From Anopheles merus (Eukaryota > Arthropoda > Insecta > Diptera > Culicidae), in assembly GCF_017562075.2 (NCBI RefSeq), contig NC_054083.1, forward strand, positions 43,745,269-43,809,268: a DNA stretch of 64,000 bases. Reading direction: 5' to 3'. The position numbers were made by a program, and so were the translations under genes. Below the pieces are notes generated by a model. The model made no database searches, was not told where the DNA came from, and worked only from the letters and a program-made list of their open reading frames with translations. Shown here one piece after another: positions 49,594 through 62,703 of this stretch (positions are counted from its first letter, which is position 1; each line of letters begins with the position of its first letter).

Positions 49594-52500
49594 CACATCT
49601 ACGCTTCCACCCACGTAACCCCATATTTCAGACGAGGGAAGTATCATGTAATCTTCAGATAGATTGCGGCGAGCTGAGGCACGCGGTTCCAAGGAAATAA
49701 AACCAACAAATAATTAATTATGAAATTGTTTGCTTTTGTGGAAGGAGTTCCATACCAACTATAAATTGCTTCAGAAAAGGGGAGTCGAGTTACTCTTTTC
49801 CATATTTTCTTTTGGAACTTGAGACACCGCACAAGAAGAGGAAATTGTCTGATTGGGCTGATTTCACTCCCCAAACATCTGCATCATGGCTGACCCAAAA
49901 CACATGTTCGGTGTCGTGTGATCGTCACGAACCACAAGATGGAGTTCAGTAAATAGGAGTAGTAGGAGAGCAAGCTGAGGATCAACTGAGTGTCTTTTTT
50001 TTCGGTTGACTTTGGTTTCGGTAAAAATATTGCGACGCCATCAAGCAGCTAAATGACACTTGCTATCGATCGCGCTCAAGGCAAATGGAATGTCGACAAA
50101 GAATGTTGATGATGGTTGGGCGAAGGTGGACAGCTGCGGTCGCACCGAGAGATACTACTGCTACGCGCGTGAACGGGTGACAGAGACCACAGAGAGCATG
50201 CATTGCGATTGGCGGGAGCCAAATTGGAAGCTGTTGCGTTGGTGTGGAAATGTGGTCGTTGCCGCTCGGTTCCATTGGTTGGTGAAGCTGGTGACTATCG
50301 TTTCTTCAAAAATACCACCAACTCGTGATTAAACCTCCGAAAACGATTAGCTAGGAACGGTTTCAATGGAATGTTTGTAATATCAATTGAACTGGCGCCG
50401 AAGAGCAGTAAATCTTGCATACCTTTAAAACATTTTGTAGGAACTTTGAGCTTGAAATTTAAAAAAAATCCATATAAAAAAACTCCTGATCTTGCCTCTA
50501 AAACCTTGACATCCAACTTTCATCAACTTTCCGATAAATCTTTCGCCGATGATGAAAGGACAAGTCCCTGACGTCATTGCACAGTTGCGTCAAGCAGCCC
50601 AGTCAGAAATTAATAGAACCAAGCCGACATGTTTTCCTCATTTTTATTTTCCCAATTTTTCTATCACACCACGAAATGAGGTGATTCACTCGGCCATGGT
50701 TACGATGGGTGGAAATAAAAATTAAATCAATCCTCTACCAAACACCGTTCACAGCTGTGTGTTTGACAGTCCGAACCCATCTCACCCAATCATATGTATG
50801 TCATACACGTATTGAGCGGTGAAAAAACACATAAACACATGGTCAGTTGTGGCCAGCTGAAATTGGATGATCAGTATATTGGATCCACTTTGGTAGATGA
50901 TTCTTTTTTTCATCGCACTTTTGATCTTTTGCTTTTGCCGCCCAGCTGTAGTGGGAGGGGGGTTGGATCGTCATCTGTCATCGGTTTTGCGACCCAAAAG
51001 GCATCGATGTCGTCTCCGACAAGCGCTTTCTTTGTGCCTTCCTCCACAGCCGGACAACGGACCCCATCATATAACAACGTTTTGACAAACTCGTTGTCTA
51101 GTGCTGGTGTGGTGAATGAAAAAGTCGGGGGAAATGTTGTTTGTAGACAACAACTCTAAGACGGCACAAAAACAACTAAAAAACGGACTAAAAAAGCGTT
51201 TATATTTATAAAAATTTCAAACGACCTCCCGACTCGTCTCGTCTGTTGACATTTCCACACATACAAGTTTTGCGAATAAGTCGTTTCGTGTGTGTGCCCC
51301 TTTTTTTTAAATGGTTTATTGGGCAACGTCCCCACCCAGGCGGCCAAACAATGTTCAGCGTGCTTGATGAGGCCATTTTTTTATGATAGATTTGTGTTGT
51401 TCGTTGCTCTTCCTTGTTCCCCCCTCTAGTTTTGTTTGTTTGTTTGTTTGTCTGTTTGCTATTTGTTTCGCCTGACAATGTTTGGTGGAATTTGCTGTGC
51501 ACTTGCGACCTCTCGTAGTGTACATGTGCGGTTACCACCATCATCCCACATTTTGTGTTCCATCTGGATCATTGTTTACACTGGACCAAACACACATGAA
51601 GCATCGATCGGTCCATCGCATCGATTCATACTATGTTCTGCGTAAAAAGCCCATTTGTGTGGGAGTAGACAAGGTCACGCGCACGCACTTGTCATTCAAT
51701 GTTAATGTCCCATTCGAACGGATAGCTAGTAGCTGCAATTTAGTAAATCATGGCACAACTTTGTGTTATTCAAACCGGGCCCACGATAACACGCTAGCGC
51801 CACCAGCGTACTGTCGCGTGGCGTCACCAATTACGATCGTCTGTACACTCTCTGGGTTGTAAAAACAGCAAGGGAAATTAAATTTAAAACACACCCCCAC
51901 CCACTCAGCGGCAGCAGTTCCCAGTGGCGTCGGAACACACAAAGTACAGCCATGTTTAAGGTCAAAGTCGCTGTAAATACTATTTTTAGCGACTTCAATC
52001 GTTTAGCCAGGTTGCTCTCTTTATCAACGATGGTGATAGCATTAAGCGCGCTGTTCGATTCACGCTGTTGTGATGGAGTTATAGCACACCGGATGATGTT
52101 CAAATTGATAGACACACCTGCCCCTCCAAGCCACTCAAAAACCGCTTAAATCAAGGCTTGTGAGATAAGCGGTAATAAAATAGGCATAAATACGTAAAAA
52201 GAAGTCGGTAGGTCGTACTATCAGAATACTATGCATGTCAATGAGTGTGTTTAAAACCTTGTCACAAGATGTGTACAAGAAATTGAAGAATTTAAATTGA
52301 AGAGCCTACACGAGATATGTGTTTTCCAAGAAGATGAACTCCAGTTGGACATCTCCTCGTAAGCTTCATTTCGCAAAACGCTTAACAAATGCAAACTTTC
52401 CTCCAAAAGCATTACAAACATTCGCGTCCATCAATTGCTACTCTCTCGAACTCCATTTTGCCATTAGACCATGCCAAAGTTTTTTGACTGATTGGGGCTT

Positions 52501-55500
52501 AAACAATTTCAATGTAAATTCATCAACAACCCGCCCCGGACGCCTCAGAGTTCCCCTCAGAGTTGAGAAGTTAAGATCATTTTCTCCAATTAAAATGTAC
52601 CACCAGCAGCAGCATACAGGCTTGGCCAGACTGACTCCCTCATTCGCAGACTGAATGCTTCATTGGCAGATCGTAACGCGCACACAGAAGCAAAATGTGC
52701 AACAGTGAGCAGATTGCAAATTTGCAGCACAACACATCTTCTTGGCTTTCATGTCTCACTTGACCACCACTGGCAAACAGACACAAACACACGCACGCGC
52801 AACCATAACGCACACACGCGCGCAACGCGCATTTGATTCTACGAAACCGGCAGAAGAATTATATCTTTCACGCAATAAAATTATTCAGCACCACTGTTCA
52901 CTCCTCCTGGGATCTTTGCTTCCTAGGGCTTCTTCTTCTGCTCGTTTGCCATGAGCAAACGCAATTTTTCGCGCACAGTTTTTCATCATAGCCACGACCA
53001 CCAGAGAGCAGCGGGAATGGGAAACCGAACAAACCACCAATAGGGAAATGTAGTTGACGGGTCATTTTAACCGAAACCGAAACCCAAACGAGGGAAAGCA
53101 GAAAACACATCGCACACAGATTCTTAACACCTCCTTTTCCGAACACAAGAATTTGCTTCTTTGCCACTCTTGTTTCTCTTCTGGCAAAATACTTTCACTG
53201 TGGCTAATAGGTTATGATATTTTTCACAGCAGCCTTGCAGTGGCGTGCGGTTTAAATATAATCACCGACACGAACGGCCCCCACCACACCACCATCCGTC
53301 TCCACACCGGGATATTCACGTGGATACACATAAATTGCGTCAACTTTCGGGACCTTCGGGGCGCCGCCGGCAGGAGGTCGTACATTCAACACAGTATTGT
53401 GTCGGAAAGCATTAAACGTGAAAAATAAACACACGGGGGCGCACTCAAAGCGACTAATGAATTTGCATATCACAGATGAGTTGCATATCAAGGGGCCTGA
53501 CCACCACAATCGAACAACGGGGACTGTCTTGTGTCGCTTGATCTGACGCTTCACACAAGGCCACACAAAGATTCATTCATTACACTTTCAAACATTAACA
53601 ACGACAAAAAATACCGCTCAACATTATCTGATGCTAGCTGTCGTGTTCAATTGAGCACGTTTTAGGAATGGGAAATTACACTCAAACGCCCACACAACAC
53701 ATCCTTGGCCGACTGCGCACGCTGGAGCGGTAGTACAACAACACTGTACTGCCCTAAATTGGCACAAAACAACGCACGAGGGATGGCGGTTTCAAACGCG
53801 AAGCAGCAGCCAACAGGGCACAGCACGCGCACACACCGTCCGCCCGAGATGCCTGAGACTGGGGACACGAACGTGAAAACACTGAACCCCGGGTTGCGGG
53901 TGTCGATCGTCGTCACTCTTGCGCGGATGATGCGAGGAGGATCGTGCGCGACAAAATTCACGACGACGTTCTCTCTCGCCCCCACTCTGAGAGCGGGAGA
54001 GACAGCTCGAGCGATCGACCACAGCATACAGCGGCCCCGACGATCATCCGCTGCGGGTCTCTGGGAGGGCGACGGCTTGACGCCACGCAACATTAACGGA
54101 GCGCCGAGACTCGAGATCACTCCCGAAGCCGAGACACACGTTCTTTCTCTCCCCATTCTCATTTTGTGCTGTGCGCGCTAAACGCAAACTACTAGCCGAG
54201 GGTTTCTGTGATGTACTGAAGCGGCAATCATCTGAACCCTCCTGCTTCTAAGTGGCTTGGGAGGAGATCGAGTATAATGATCGAACTGACAGCATGTATG
54301 GAGGAGCGATGCACGATGCTTTTCCAAGATGCGATTCACAGAAACGGAGTCGGGGATGTGTAGTTTTTGACTATTTTTGGATGCAGATTTGTGCCTGTTT
54401 CTCAAGGGTCGATCTCTACCGCTCTGAAGTGTTCTGAAATCAAACGCTTGAGAAGCTGTAAAGCCTCTTTGGACGCTGTGTTTTATTTTTATGGGTTAAT
54501 TTTATGTTTGCGATGACTTTGGCATCGACAGTCACCACTTTAACTTTTGCTGACCACAAACCAACCGAAAGCGGTAACTCTCTGCCTCAAATAAAATGAA
54601 AACTAAAGTCAATGTGTTTATGTTATGCCTAGAACTGGTTGATTGCAATAAAAATGTAGTACCGACTTTTAGGAGGCTTCTATGTGACACATATTGCTCC
54701 AACAACTCGCTCTCATCAACTCAACAAAAACACTACCGAATCGGAACCACAACCAAGAACTCACACAACTCGAAAATGTAAAGAACAAACAGTGAAAGGT
54801 TTTGATTGTGCTGCGAAATGTAGTTCACTTCAGCGTTTGCTCTTCACTTGCAACCGGCCATATGCCATATTATGGATTTTCCAGAGAAACCTTATTGCCC
54901 ACATTCACCCCAGCTGCAGCATTCAGAGTGTGAAAGATCGACAGTATACACGCCGGAAAACCGTAAGCTGCACTTTCCCTCCCTTCCTAACACCTCCCCT
55001 GTCTTCTCTTCCGCGTCGTATTGCATTCACAAATTCCCTGCTCTCCACACATCCAGAGATTGAGATTCTATTTATAAAAACGTAGCCTCAGCCTTCGCTC
55101 CTCTGAGTGCGACGCTGCCCTACGAAGCAAGTGGACGCGCTGGAGAGGAATGGTGTATTATGCAGAGGGAGGGACTGTGCATACACAACACCACACACAC
55201 CACACAGAAAGTGTGATGGAAAATGCACAACAAACTTCTGGTGCACTGAGGGTGGGATTTGTGCACTTTCTCCATCGTCGACGCTGGGACGTTATTTCAC
55301 ACCGACCGGATTTTGGTTGATCTTTGCTGGAATCGTCAGTATCCGCTAATTCTTTCTCATTTTAACTACATCCAGCGACGGGGGGAGCGACAATGTGCAG
55401 CACTAAGTGCCACTCCGTATGTCAATGGTCGTTTCAAGTAAGAAAAACATAGTTCCTGATTTGATCGTTGAAATGTGACGATACTTAGCGTATCATTAAC

Positions 55501-58500
55501 AAGCAGCGGTCGGAAAAGCCAGAACATAGCTAATAGTAATGCATGTACCAGCTAACCACAAAATGAAAGATCTGATAGTCGCTCCATTGGCATGAACATA
55601 CACACTACTAATCCCATCTTTACCCGGGAAAATTTGTATTTGTTCGAAAAATTCCCCATATAGACCACACGCCCAGAGCACTGTTTTGCAACATGCAACT
55701 GAGCGGATTAAAACCCCTCGAGCCCCGGGATTAAAAATGGTTGCTAGAGTGCACCAGCCAACATCATTATGCTTGTCCCATTTTGCAGCGCAACCATTCC
55801 CGAATTAACCGCTCTAGAGGGGAGAGGGTGCAGAGCGTAGCATCATCCCTCACGAGACGATGGCACTACGGCTCCAGCAACTGTTTGCATTTCTCGATGC
55901 CGCACCGACTCACTAATGGGTGGTATGTACGCCCTCGATAAACCTACCAATGGACTTGCATTGCATTGCACTCCACCGGGCGGTCGCGGTGCACAAACGA
56001 TGCCCCCGCGGGCGGTTTTGTGTTCGGGAGCGGCACCAATGTGGTGGTAAAAATAGGCCAATTTTGCACGTCCGCTAGCGAGCCGGTGGTGTTGTTGGTT
56101 TCGCTTCGCCCCCGTGTCCGCTCGGGCGAAATTGGAAAACAAAATATTATTCCCAACTTCAACCGACCAGCCCCAGACGCTCCGGGGAAGATTTTCGATC
56201 GTGAAATTTATGTTCCTTTTCGCGCCTACAAGCTCTAGACCCCACCATCAACCGGGACAGCATCTGGAAGCAGTTTGCCACTTTTCGTGCTGTGTGAAGG
56301 TGTGCCAATAGCTAGTGCAAGCGGTTTACTACACTCTCTGAGTTAGGTGGGCCAAGATGATTCAGGACTTTACATTTACTTTCAGAATATTGCTTTGAAG
56401 AATGCGTTAAAACGACTGCAGATGACATTTACAACGCTTGGCTACATGATTTTTCTTATGGGTTTTTAGCAGAAATACGACTCGTTAGCAAATTTACGTT
56501 ACGCTCGTCGCCTACCGGAACTAACACCAGCTTCCGTAGCGAAAAGTGTCAAGTGGCGTTGCCTACACACACACGCATCCATCTACCCATGTTTTACCAA
56601 ACGTTGAGATCCCTTTTGCTGATGACTTCCCTCTAACTGTGACAAAATCTTGTGCCCCCTGTCTTTGCTAACGGTATACAAGATTTAAGGTTCAACCTCC
56701 GAACGCAACCAACCACAACCAAAGCGCAAAACATTTTCCCTAACGCAGTGCAAATTAGCCTAAACCTCGTGTAGCAGTCTCATCAGCCACAGCGTTACAT
56801 TATGGCGAAAAGTTATTATTATATCGGGCACTGCCTTCCCTTTCTCAGATTCGTTTTGTGTCGAGTTTTGGCTCCCTTTTTCGCTCGTGCCTTGCAGCAA
56901 AAGGGTTAAAGAATTCCGCTCAGCTCTCTTCAAGCGTTTGTATGCTTGGTCACGTATTATGCCGAATCGGAAGTCGGTGAGAAGTGGCTTTTTTTATAAA
57001 ATATATCGTACACTTCTCCTATCGTCTAAGAACGGGGCAGCATTTGAAGTGCACGTTTTGCGACTTCCTGCGACAAACACACACAAAAATAGGGGTTTTT
57101 ACCCTTTGAAAATGAACAACGCTTTTGTCTAGCCAACCACACGCTCTTGCTGCCACCCCCAGACGGATGTGCACGAGATCGGAAAACCTTTTCCTCGTGA
57201 AGTGTGCTTGGGCGCTGGCAGAATGAAGAGTCCTAATGAGCGAAGATTCCGTGACTAGAAACAATGGCTTTTCGAAATTTGGTGCATGCGAGATGACTTT
57301 TTTTTGTTTAAGTCTTTCCCTACATATATGACTACCTTCTAGGAACGCTTCTACTATTCCAACACGTGTTGTAATCTAACACTCACCATTTAGTTCCTCG
57401 ACCGGTTTCGCTTCGTGCGCCGGCGGTGAGTCTTCGGCCCTGGACGAGTCGTCCCGCTCGATGCTGCTGCCTGCTTTCATCAGCTTTTCCGTCGACTCGT
57501 TTTCCTGCTTCTCGTCCTCGGTGTGGATCGGCGACGACGGACCGGACGAAGCGCTCGCGCCCGGCGACGGCGACGAGCTGATGGCGTGTGCCGGTGAGGT
57601 CAGTCCACCCGAGCCCGTGTCCTTTTCAGACGATTGCCGTCGGGCAAGCGGTCCGAGCTCGGGATACTTGAAGCCCCCGTTACCTGTCGGCGGCGCCGGT
57701 ACCGCAGGCAGCCGTTCGTCCAGGTTGCCCTCCAGCGATTTTTTACGAATCGCTTTCTCCGGTGGAGGCGGTGGCACCTGTTGTTCGACTAGTTGCTGCT
57801 GCTGCTGCTGCTGCTGTTGGTGATGGACCGTCGTAAGTACGGTGGTACTGCTTCGCACCGGTGCAACCGGGGGCAAGTTAGCGTGCGGTGCTGTAACCGC
57901 TGGTGGCGGTTCCGCCTGCCGCGGTGGAGGTTTCAGCTTTTCCGGGCTTAGCTTTGTGGGACTGAGCGAGCTCGGATCGGTGGCGTGCGGCGGCACTGCT
58001 GGCGGTGTCTTTGTGGGGCTCGGGAACGAGTTCTGGCGCAGGTTGGCGGTCCGCGGGCCCTTCTCCGGCGGTGGCGGTGGTGGCGTCTGTCGCTTCGGCG
58101 GACTTGGCGGTGGCTCACTCGGGGACGGTAGCCGATGGTGCACCCCATGCCCATTTCGTTCCGCTGCGAACGGCGGAGGTGGAAGCGGCTCCTTTGCGCT
58201 TCCATTTGGAATGGCTGAATAGTTCCCGTTGGTGGTCGGCGCTGAGTTGACCGGTGGGGCCGCAGTTGCAGCGGTGGCGGCGGCCGCACCCGCTCCCGCT
58301 ATAATGCCCGTCCCCGGTACGGTCCGAATGATATCGCACCGGTTGAAATCGCTGCCCTTCGTTGTGCGCGTCTTGGAAAAGTGGGACGTCCAGTTCTTCT
58401 GCTTCTCAATCAGCTCGCGCGAGTTAAACTTGCGCTCCGGCTTTTCGGGCTTTTCCGGCTTCTCTGACTTGAGCCGGGACTGGTTGAGGATGCGGTTCGA

Positions 58501-58951
58501 GTCGAGCTTGCCGATGCCGTTGCTGATGGCCGTCGGCGGCGGCGGCTGCTGCTGCAACTGCTTTCTCTTTGGCGACGGTGACCGGTCCGGCCCGGAACCG
58601 ATGTCGGACAGATTGTCCTCCCGGCTGCTCGAGTGCGACATCTTGATGCTGAACGGTGGCGGACGGTTGACGCGCCCTTCGCCCAGCTTTTCGAACAGGG
58701 CGCGCGCGTTGTTGAAGCGGGCGGCGTGTGACTCGGTCCGCACGACCGTTGCCGTGGGGGAATGGGTTGCGGCGGTGGCACTGTCGGCCGCTGGTCGATC
58801 ACCGCTGCGCGTCTGTACGTCCTGCGCGAGCTCGACCGGTTTGCGCTGGAAGAGGTTCGCTATCTGCGATACCTTAGGCCCGGCGGCGGCCGTTGCCGCT
58901 GACGGATGGGCGGCGGTGGCCGTCGATTTGTCCATGGTTAATGTGCTGATT
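37984..58951 (-). CDS. Spn: Spinophilin/neurabin, PP1- and actin-binding scaffold
   Basis: Ten coding exons on the minus strand: 58951-57387 (ATG at 58935), 48143-47165, 45051-43928, 43851-43754, 43683-43300, 41129-41076, 40342-40133, 40068-38934, 38613-38363 and 38268-37984. All phases agree and give about 2022 residues. The protein targets phosphatase 1 to actin and synapses. The N-terminus has conserved blocks VSQIANLFQRKP and RFNNARALFEKLGEGR, then long proline-rich and polyQ disorder. The PP1 docking motif KVKFS lies near residue 1154, followed by the strongly conserved QVFSTFSVNDYDRRNEDVDP. A PDZ domain with GLGLSI loop (about 1200-1290) spans three exons. Coiled coil covers about 1300-1510. 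A C-terminal SAM domain (WSNEQVCQWLLGIGLDHHIP) is followed by a charged Lys/Glu tail. Fly Spn and neurabin-1 are the nearest relatives. A 5' acceptor just upstream of the ATG shows that an untranslated exon exists. A 21-nt exon may be included at 45251-45271. Confidence 0.95.
38364..38612 (-). repeat. Low-complexity Ser/Gly/Gln linker in Spn exon 9
   Basis: Encodes a polyQ run (from CAG/CAA codons at 38578-38600) and a Ser/Thr/Gly/Pro-rich linker between coiled coil and SAM domain. Confidence 0.7.
39349..39381 (-). repeat. (CAG)11 polyglutamine tract in Spn exon 8
   Basis: Eleven almost pure CAG codons (CTG on the + strand), flanked by His-rich residues. A similar polyQ run lies in exon 1 near 57795-57816 and another in exon 3 near 44411-44432. 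Confidence 0.85.
40343..41075 (-). other. Spn intron between coiled-coil exons
   Basis: Non-coding, with CA-rich repeats at 40849-40950. Confidence 0.75.
41130..43299 (-). other. Spn intron after the PDZ exons
   Basis: Non-coding, 2.2 kb; A-rich blocks and a G-run at 41197-41206. A short missed coiled-coil exon cannot be ruled out, although the flanking exons are in phase (0/0). Confidence 0.6.
45251..45271 (-). CDS. Spn: Candidate 21-nt microexon of Spn
   Basis: On the minus strand a 21-nt segment lies between an acceptor (GAATGTAG|AATTTTGG) and a donor (GATCAG|GTAATG). The exons either side (47165 end, 45051 start) leave a 2+1 split codon. Inserting 21 nt keeps the frame and adds ILENKIR between LLSSR and QRPLLSDEQAREVEQ. 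A pyrimidine-rich stretch lies 20-60 nt upstream of the acceptor. Alternatively the same donor belongs to a longer alternative first exon starting at an ATG at 45357 or 45294. Confidence 0.55.
45272..47164 (-). other. Spn intron 2
   Basis: Non-coding between exon 2 and the candidate microexon. Holds a GGT/CCA triplet run at 45359-45384 and CA-rich stretches. No gene recognised. Confidence 0.65.
49531..49590. repeat. (AC)30 microsatellite
   Basis: Thirty perfect AC units inside Spn intron 1. Confidence 0.95.
53700..54180 (-). promoter_or_regulatory. Candidate internal promoter of Spn
   Basis: A GC-richer island in an AT-rich intron. On the minus strand GAGA-type repeats (53969-54003) lie about 85-120 nt upstream of a TTCAGT initiator match (53881-53886). 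This layout is common in insect GAGA-factor promoters. No coding exon has been identified next to it, so a transcript from here would carry an untranslated first exon spliced to exon 2. Confidence 0.35.
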
Positions 58952-60540
58952 CTGAAAGAGGGAGAAAAAATGGAAAGTTGGTATCAGATTATGTCATTGA
59001 AATGGCAATCACATTGTTCCCCACTACCTAGACAATGCATGTTTCAGTCTATGGGTATGTAAGGAGGCACTCCCTATCGGTCTGTTATGCTAAAAACTGC
59101 ATTCAACAATTAGAGGGCATCATCTTGTAAAATTTAGCACTTCTGATTCGCGGATTAGCACACCGTGCGGCTTCAAAGGCAAGATACTGGACACCATTGA
59201 GTGATAGCGTTGCTTGGTGATGCAAGAAAATGCCTCTCCCGACGGCAGAGATACTCCCCCCCATCGTGCTCACAAACACACTCACAACCACAAGGAATAT
59301 CGAGGAAACTTCCACTCACGCGCTGTGCCAGTTCAGTGAGCAATAACATTCTAACTAATGTCGAGCCAATCGAACTGATACAATCTTGAGCGCAGCGCTT
59401 CCGAAACCATGCGCATCGCTGTAATGTCCGACGTAGCGCCAATGTTGCTTGCTTTGTCGGGGAGAAAGAAAAAGCAAGACACCTCAAGATGGTCATCACA
59501 GAGGCAAAGCGACAGGACGGTAAATAAAACAAGCAGCCAACGGAACTCTCCACTGTGTTGGAGGAGGGTTTTGCACCGGTGCTGTCGCTTGCGATAAGAA
59601 ACACACAGTACAAGTGTCTTATCAGACGTTTGCGCGCTCCTCAATGCTCGATACTGCGAGCGCCGAGCGTGTACTGTGATGTCATAAACATACGCAGAAG
59701 GGGGAACACTCTGTTACGAGCGAGATTTGAAGCACATTCCAATCACAGGTGCAGCTTACATAGATATCGCCTGGGGAAGTGGTTTTAATTTCTATTGGTA
59801 AAGCCTTTTTCCGGGTTCGATAAATCGAAGAATGTTGGAAGAAACGAATGTCCCTAGAGCCTTCCAAATCAATGAGAAATCCATTACGACTCAAGGGAAC
59901 TGATAGCGTTTAATAAATGTTGTCTGATTCCACCAATTCTTCGTAAAATCAACACTATACTCACATCCATTTTGCTAATAATCAGATGAAATCACACTTG
60001 GAAAACTAAATTACTCCTTCTCTTCTGCGTCTTTAATTTCTCTGCTTGAAAGTCTTTCACTTGTTACTCCACAAAAATTGGAACACTTCCGATTCGACCG
60101 CTGCCGGTGAAACAACTAATCAGCCCCGCGTATTACATTAGAACGTCCAAACAACCGAATGCGACTGTGTGTTGTGTTTTGCGCGACCGGCCACACTGAT
60201 CAGGCACACAAACATCAAGGCGCAACTGATAACACTGTCACGAGAGGTGGTGGTGCCGAGGCGTAGCAGTTCGGAAGTCTTGTTTAGTCCAAAACACGAA
60301 GCTGTCGGACACTGCCGTGATAAGTACACCGGGTGGCTAAAAACACTACCACTAGCCTTCTCACAACACAAGCCAGCGCAGGCAGCGACTGCACCAGAAC
60401 AAGCACTGGCTAGGTTAGGCACTTCACAGGCCAATCCTCATCATAAACCAGATATAGCGTGTTCTCAAGAGGGCTAAAGACACTATGGAACGGTTCAGAC
60501 CGATCGATGGATTCAGTTCTGGGCGAGACACAATCCAACG
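58952..60540. other. Region between Spn and the thyroglobulin-repeat genes
   Basis: No coding sequence recognised. It should hold the Spn 5' untranslated exon(s) and promoter on the minus strand, and the promoter of the gene starting at 60541 on the plus strand. A TTCAGTT initiator match lies at 60512-60518, about 26 nt upstream of that ATG. Confidence 0.45.
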
Positions 60541-62685
60541 ATGACACCAGCAAGAATCAAGTCGTGGAGATTTCAAGCTTTTCTAGCAAATTTAGCGCTG
60601 ATAGGACCTATCATCTCGGCGCAGAAAGTTCCCAACTGTGCCAGTACACTCGGATGTTTCTCGTTTCCCGCGATCACTTCCTGTCCCAATCCGGACGAGT
60701 TCTGGTCACCGACGGCCGTCCTCGGTGGCTGTTGTCCGGGCTGTGTTCGAGGTCTTGCCCTTGGGACACCGTGCGGCACTAGTACGACGACCGAAACGAC
60801 CTCCGATGCAGTTGAAACACCGTCCACCTGTGCACCCGGGCTAGTCTGTGGTGTTGGTAGTGTTTGCCGGCTGAATACGGGTGAGAGTGTGGTTTAAAAA
60901 AAAGGCACTCACACGCACGTGGAAGCGTTATTAACTTTTAACTTTCACTTGCACGTACCACCCCGTCTGGGCAGGCGACTGTTTATCGACGCATCACGTC
61001 CCCGATAGCATCCAGTGGGTTCCGCAGTGCGATAGCCGGGGCCGGTACGCACCCAAACAATGCCGGGGCGATCAAATCAACGGCCGCTGCTTCTGCTATT
61101 CCGCCGAGGGCAAACGCATCTTTGGCTGGAGCTGGCGTAATCGGGCGCAGCGCATGACCTGCGGTTAGTGTTAGAGCCTTAGGAAGGCTCTCTATCGTAT
61201 CACGTGGTGTGATAATTACAGTGTGGCTTGTGTTTGGCCTTGCAGCCTGCAGCCGACGACGGGCCGACCTGGAAGCGGAAGGAAGGTTTGACATGACGCT
61301 GCACTGCACACCGGATGGCAACTACGAGCAGCTGCAGTGCGACCAGGGTGTCTGCTGGTGTGCCGATTCGGAAACTGGAACCCAAACCGCCGGAACTCGG
61401 GCCGTCCCGGAGGAGCTGTGGAGTTTGCTCCCGTGCTGTTAGTAGCTGTGTCAAGACAACCTAAGTCCCCATTTTGATCGATAATTCAACGGGCTTGAAA
61501 TTGACTGTTTCCATTCTCACTCTCTGTCTATCTCTCTGCTCCCTTCCAGATAACGAAACACTTCATGGCGTACAGTATCTGAGGCGTTGCGAAAGTGTTG
61601 CATTTTCGCAAATACTTCAGCGCAAACAATTCATCATCCGTGGGCACAGGGACGTAACGTTCACCGATACACTGTGCGAGTACGATGGCAGCCACGGTCG
61701 GTACATCATCGAAGGGCAAGAGTACGTTGGTTGGAATGGACAGAGCTTAATTTAGTGGTTTAGTATTATTTTCAAACCTTTCATTTTTTAAACCACCCCC
61801 AGAGCTGCATGCACGTGGCATGACGGGACGAAGCTTAATCCTTACAAAACTTCGCTCCGAACACTGTCGGCGATGAACTGTAGTAAGTAATAATATTTTC
61901 TAGATATACAAATTGAATTATCGCAATCAAAACTCAGACATTCCATAGTAAATACTTTTCGGCATTGCTGTTAGAAATAATGCGACCTAAAATCACATCA
62001 CATTGCATACCCTTCAGGCGGAACGCTTAGATACGCTTTCTAAAACGCTTACTGCTGTAAGCGCCCAATGCTATGCAATCTGCTCTGCAACGCAAATGCT
62101 TTCGCGACTTTTTTGAGGCGCGCTCGCTCGAAACAAAAGCTAAACGGCACAAGAATGCGCCAACAGCAAGCAATTCACACACCACCGCCACCCCAACAAC
62201 CACCACAGCAGGATGCAGTTCGTTTTCATCATCCCCGGCGAAACAAATTGCCCGTTAACGTGGGTTACTTAACGAGACTAACCACACCATTCCACACGCA
62301 ACAACCGCTTGGCCGCTTTCCACACTCCCTCCCCAATGGCACGGAAATTGATGGCAACACACAACCCGACAACACATTGTTTCAACCAACCAGCCTGGTC
62401 CTCCCGCACCAGAGCTCATTTTAAAAGCGCATGCTATTTCGCACTTTACTACCACCGTGCGTCTTTCTTCTCCTTCCGTTCACAGATTGCGCACGCGACG
62501 AAAAGCTTTTCATGCTGGCGGGCCGGAAAATGGCACTGGCTTGCGAGGGCAACGGGAACTATGTGCCGCTACAGTCCCGCAACGGGGAGCTGTTCTGCGT
62601 CGACCCGGACGGGTACGTGGTGGCCGAGAACGTGTCGGAACAGACCAACTGTGAGCAGTACATTTTCGGGGCAAGCCTGATGTGA
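60541..62685 (+). CDS. Secreted thyroglobulin type-1 repeat protein, copy A
   Basis: Six exons, 60541-60880, 60975-61163, 61246-61437, 61550-61721, 61803-61882 and 62486-62685, join in phase to 390 residues. A signal peptide (FLANLALIGPIISA, about 14-27) precedes a cysteine-rich module with GGCCPGC and CAPGLVC. Four thyroglobulin type-1-like units follow. Unit 1 has WVPQCDSRGRYAPKQCRG and CFCY in place of CWCV. Unit 2 is canonical, with GNYEQLQCDQGVCWCADSETG. Units 3 and 4 are divergent (CEYDGSHGRYI...; LFCVDPDGYVV). Tg1 units are often protease inhibitors or binding modules; the role here is unknown. A close paralogue follows in tandem. An AATAAA overlaps the region 11 nt after the stop. Confidence 0.82.
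61883..62485 (+). other. Last intron of thyroglobulin-repeat gene A
   Basis: Non-coding, 603 nt, acceptor CCGTTCACAG at 62485. Open frames in it are not conserved protein. Confidence 0.7.
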
Positions 62686-62697
62686 TCAAATTAGGAA

Positions 62698-62703
62698 AAT
62701 AAA
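62698..62703 (+). terminator. Polyadenylation signal of thyroglobulin-repeat gene A
   Basis: AATAAA 12 nt after the stop codon, implying a very short 3' UTR, followed by GT-bearing sequence. Confidence 0.6.

Larger units (their letters stand above)
48144..57386 (-). other. Spn intron 1 (9.2 kb)
   Basis: The largest intron in the window. No nested gene recognised on either strand. It includes an (AC)30 microsatellite at 49531-49590 and a GC-richer, promoter-like segment at about 53700-54180. Confidence 0.65.

Noticed and set aside
53662..54181. Overlapping open frames of 166 (-) and 158 (+) residues
   Set aside because: No protein family resemblance; open only because the segment is GC-rich. 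Better read as promoter-like DNA.
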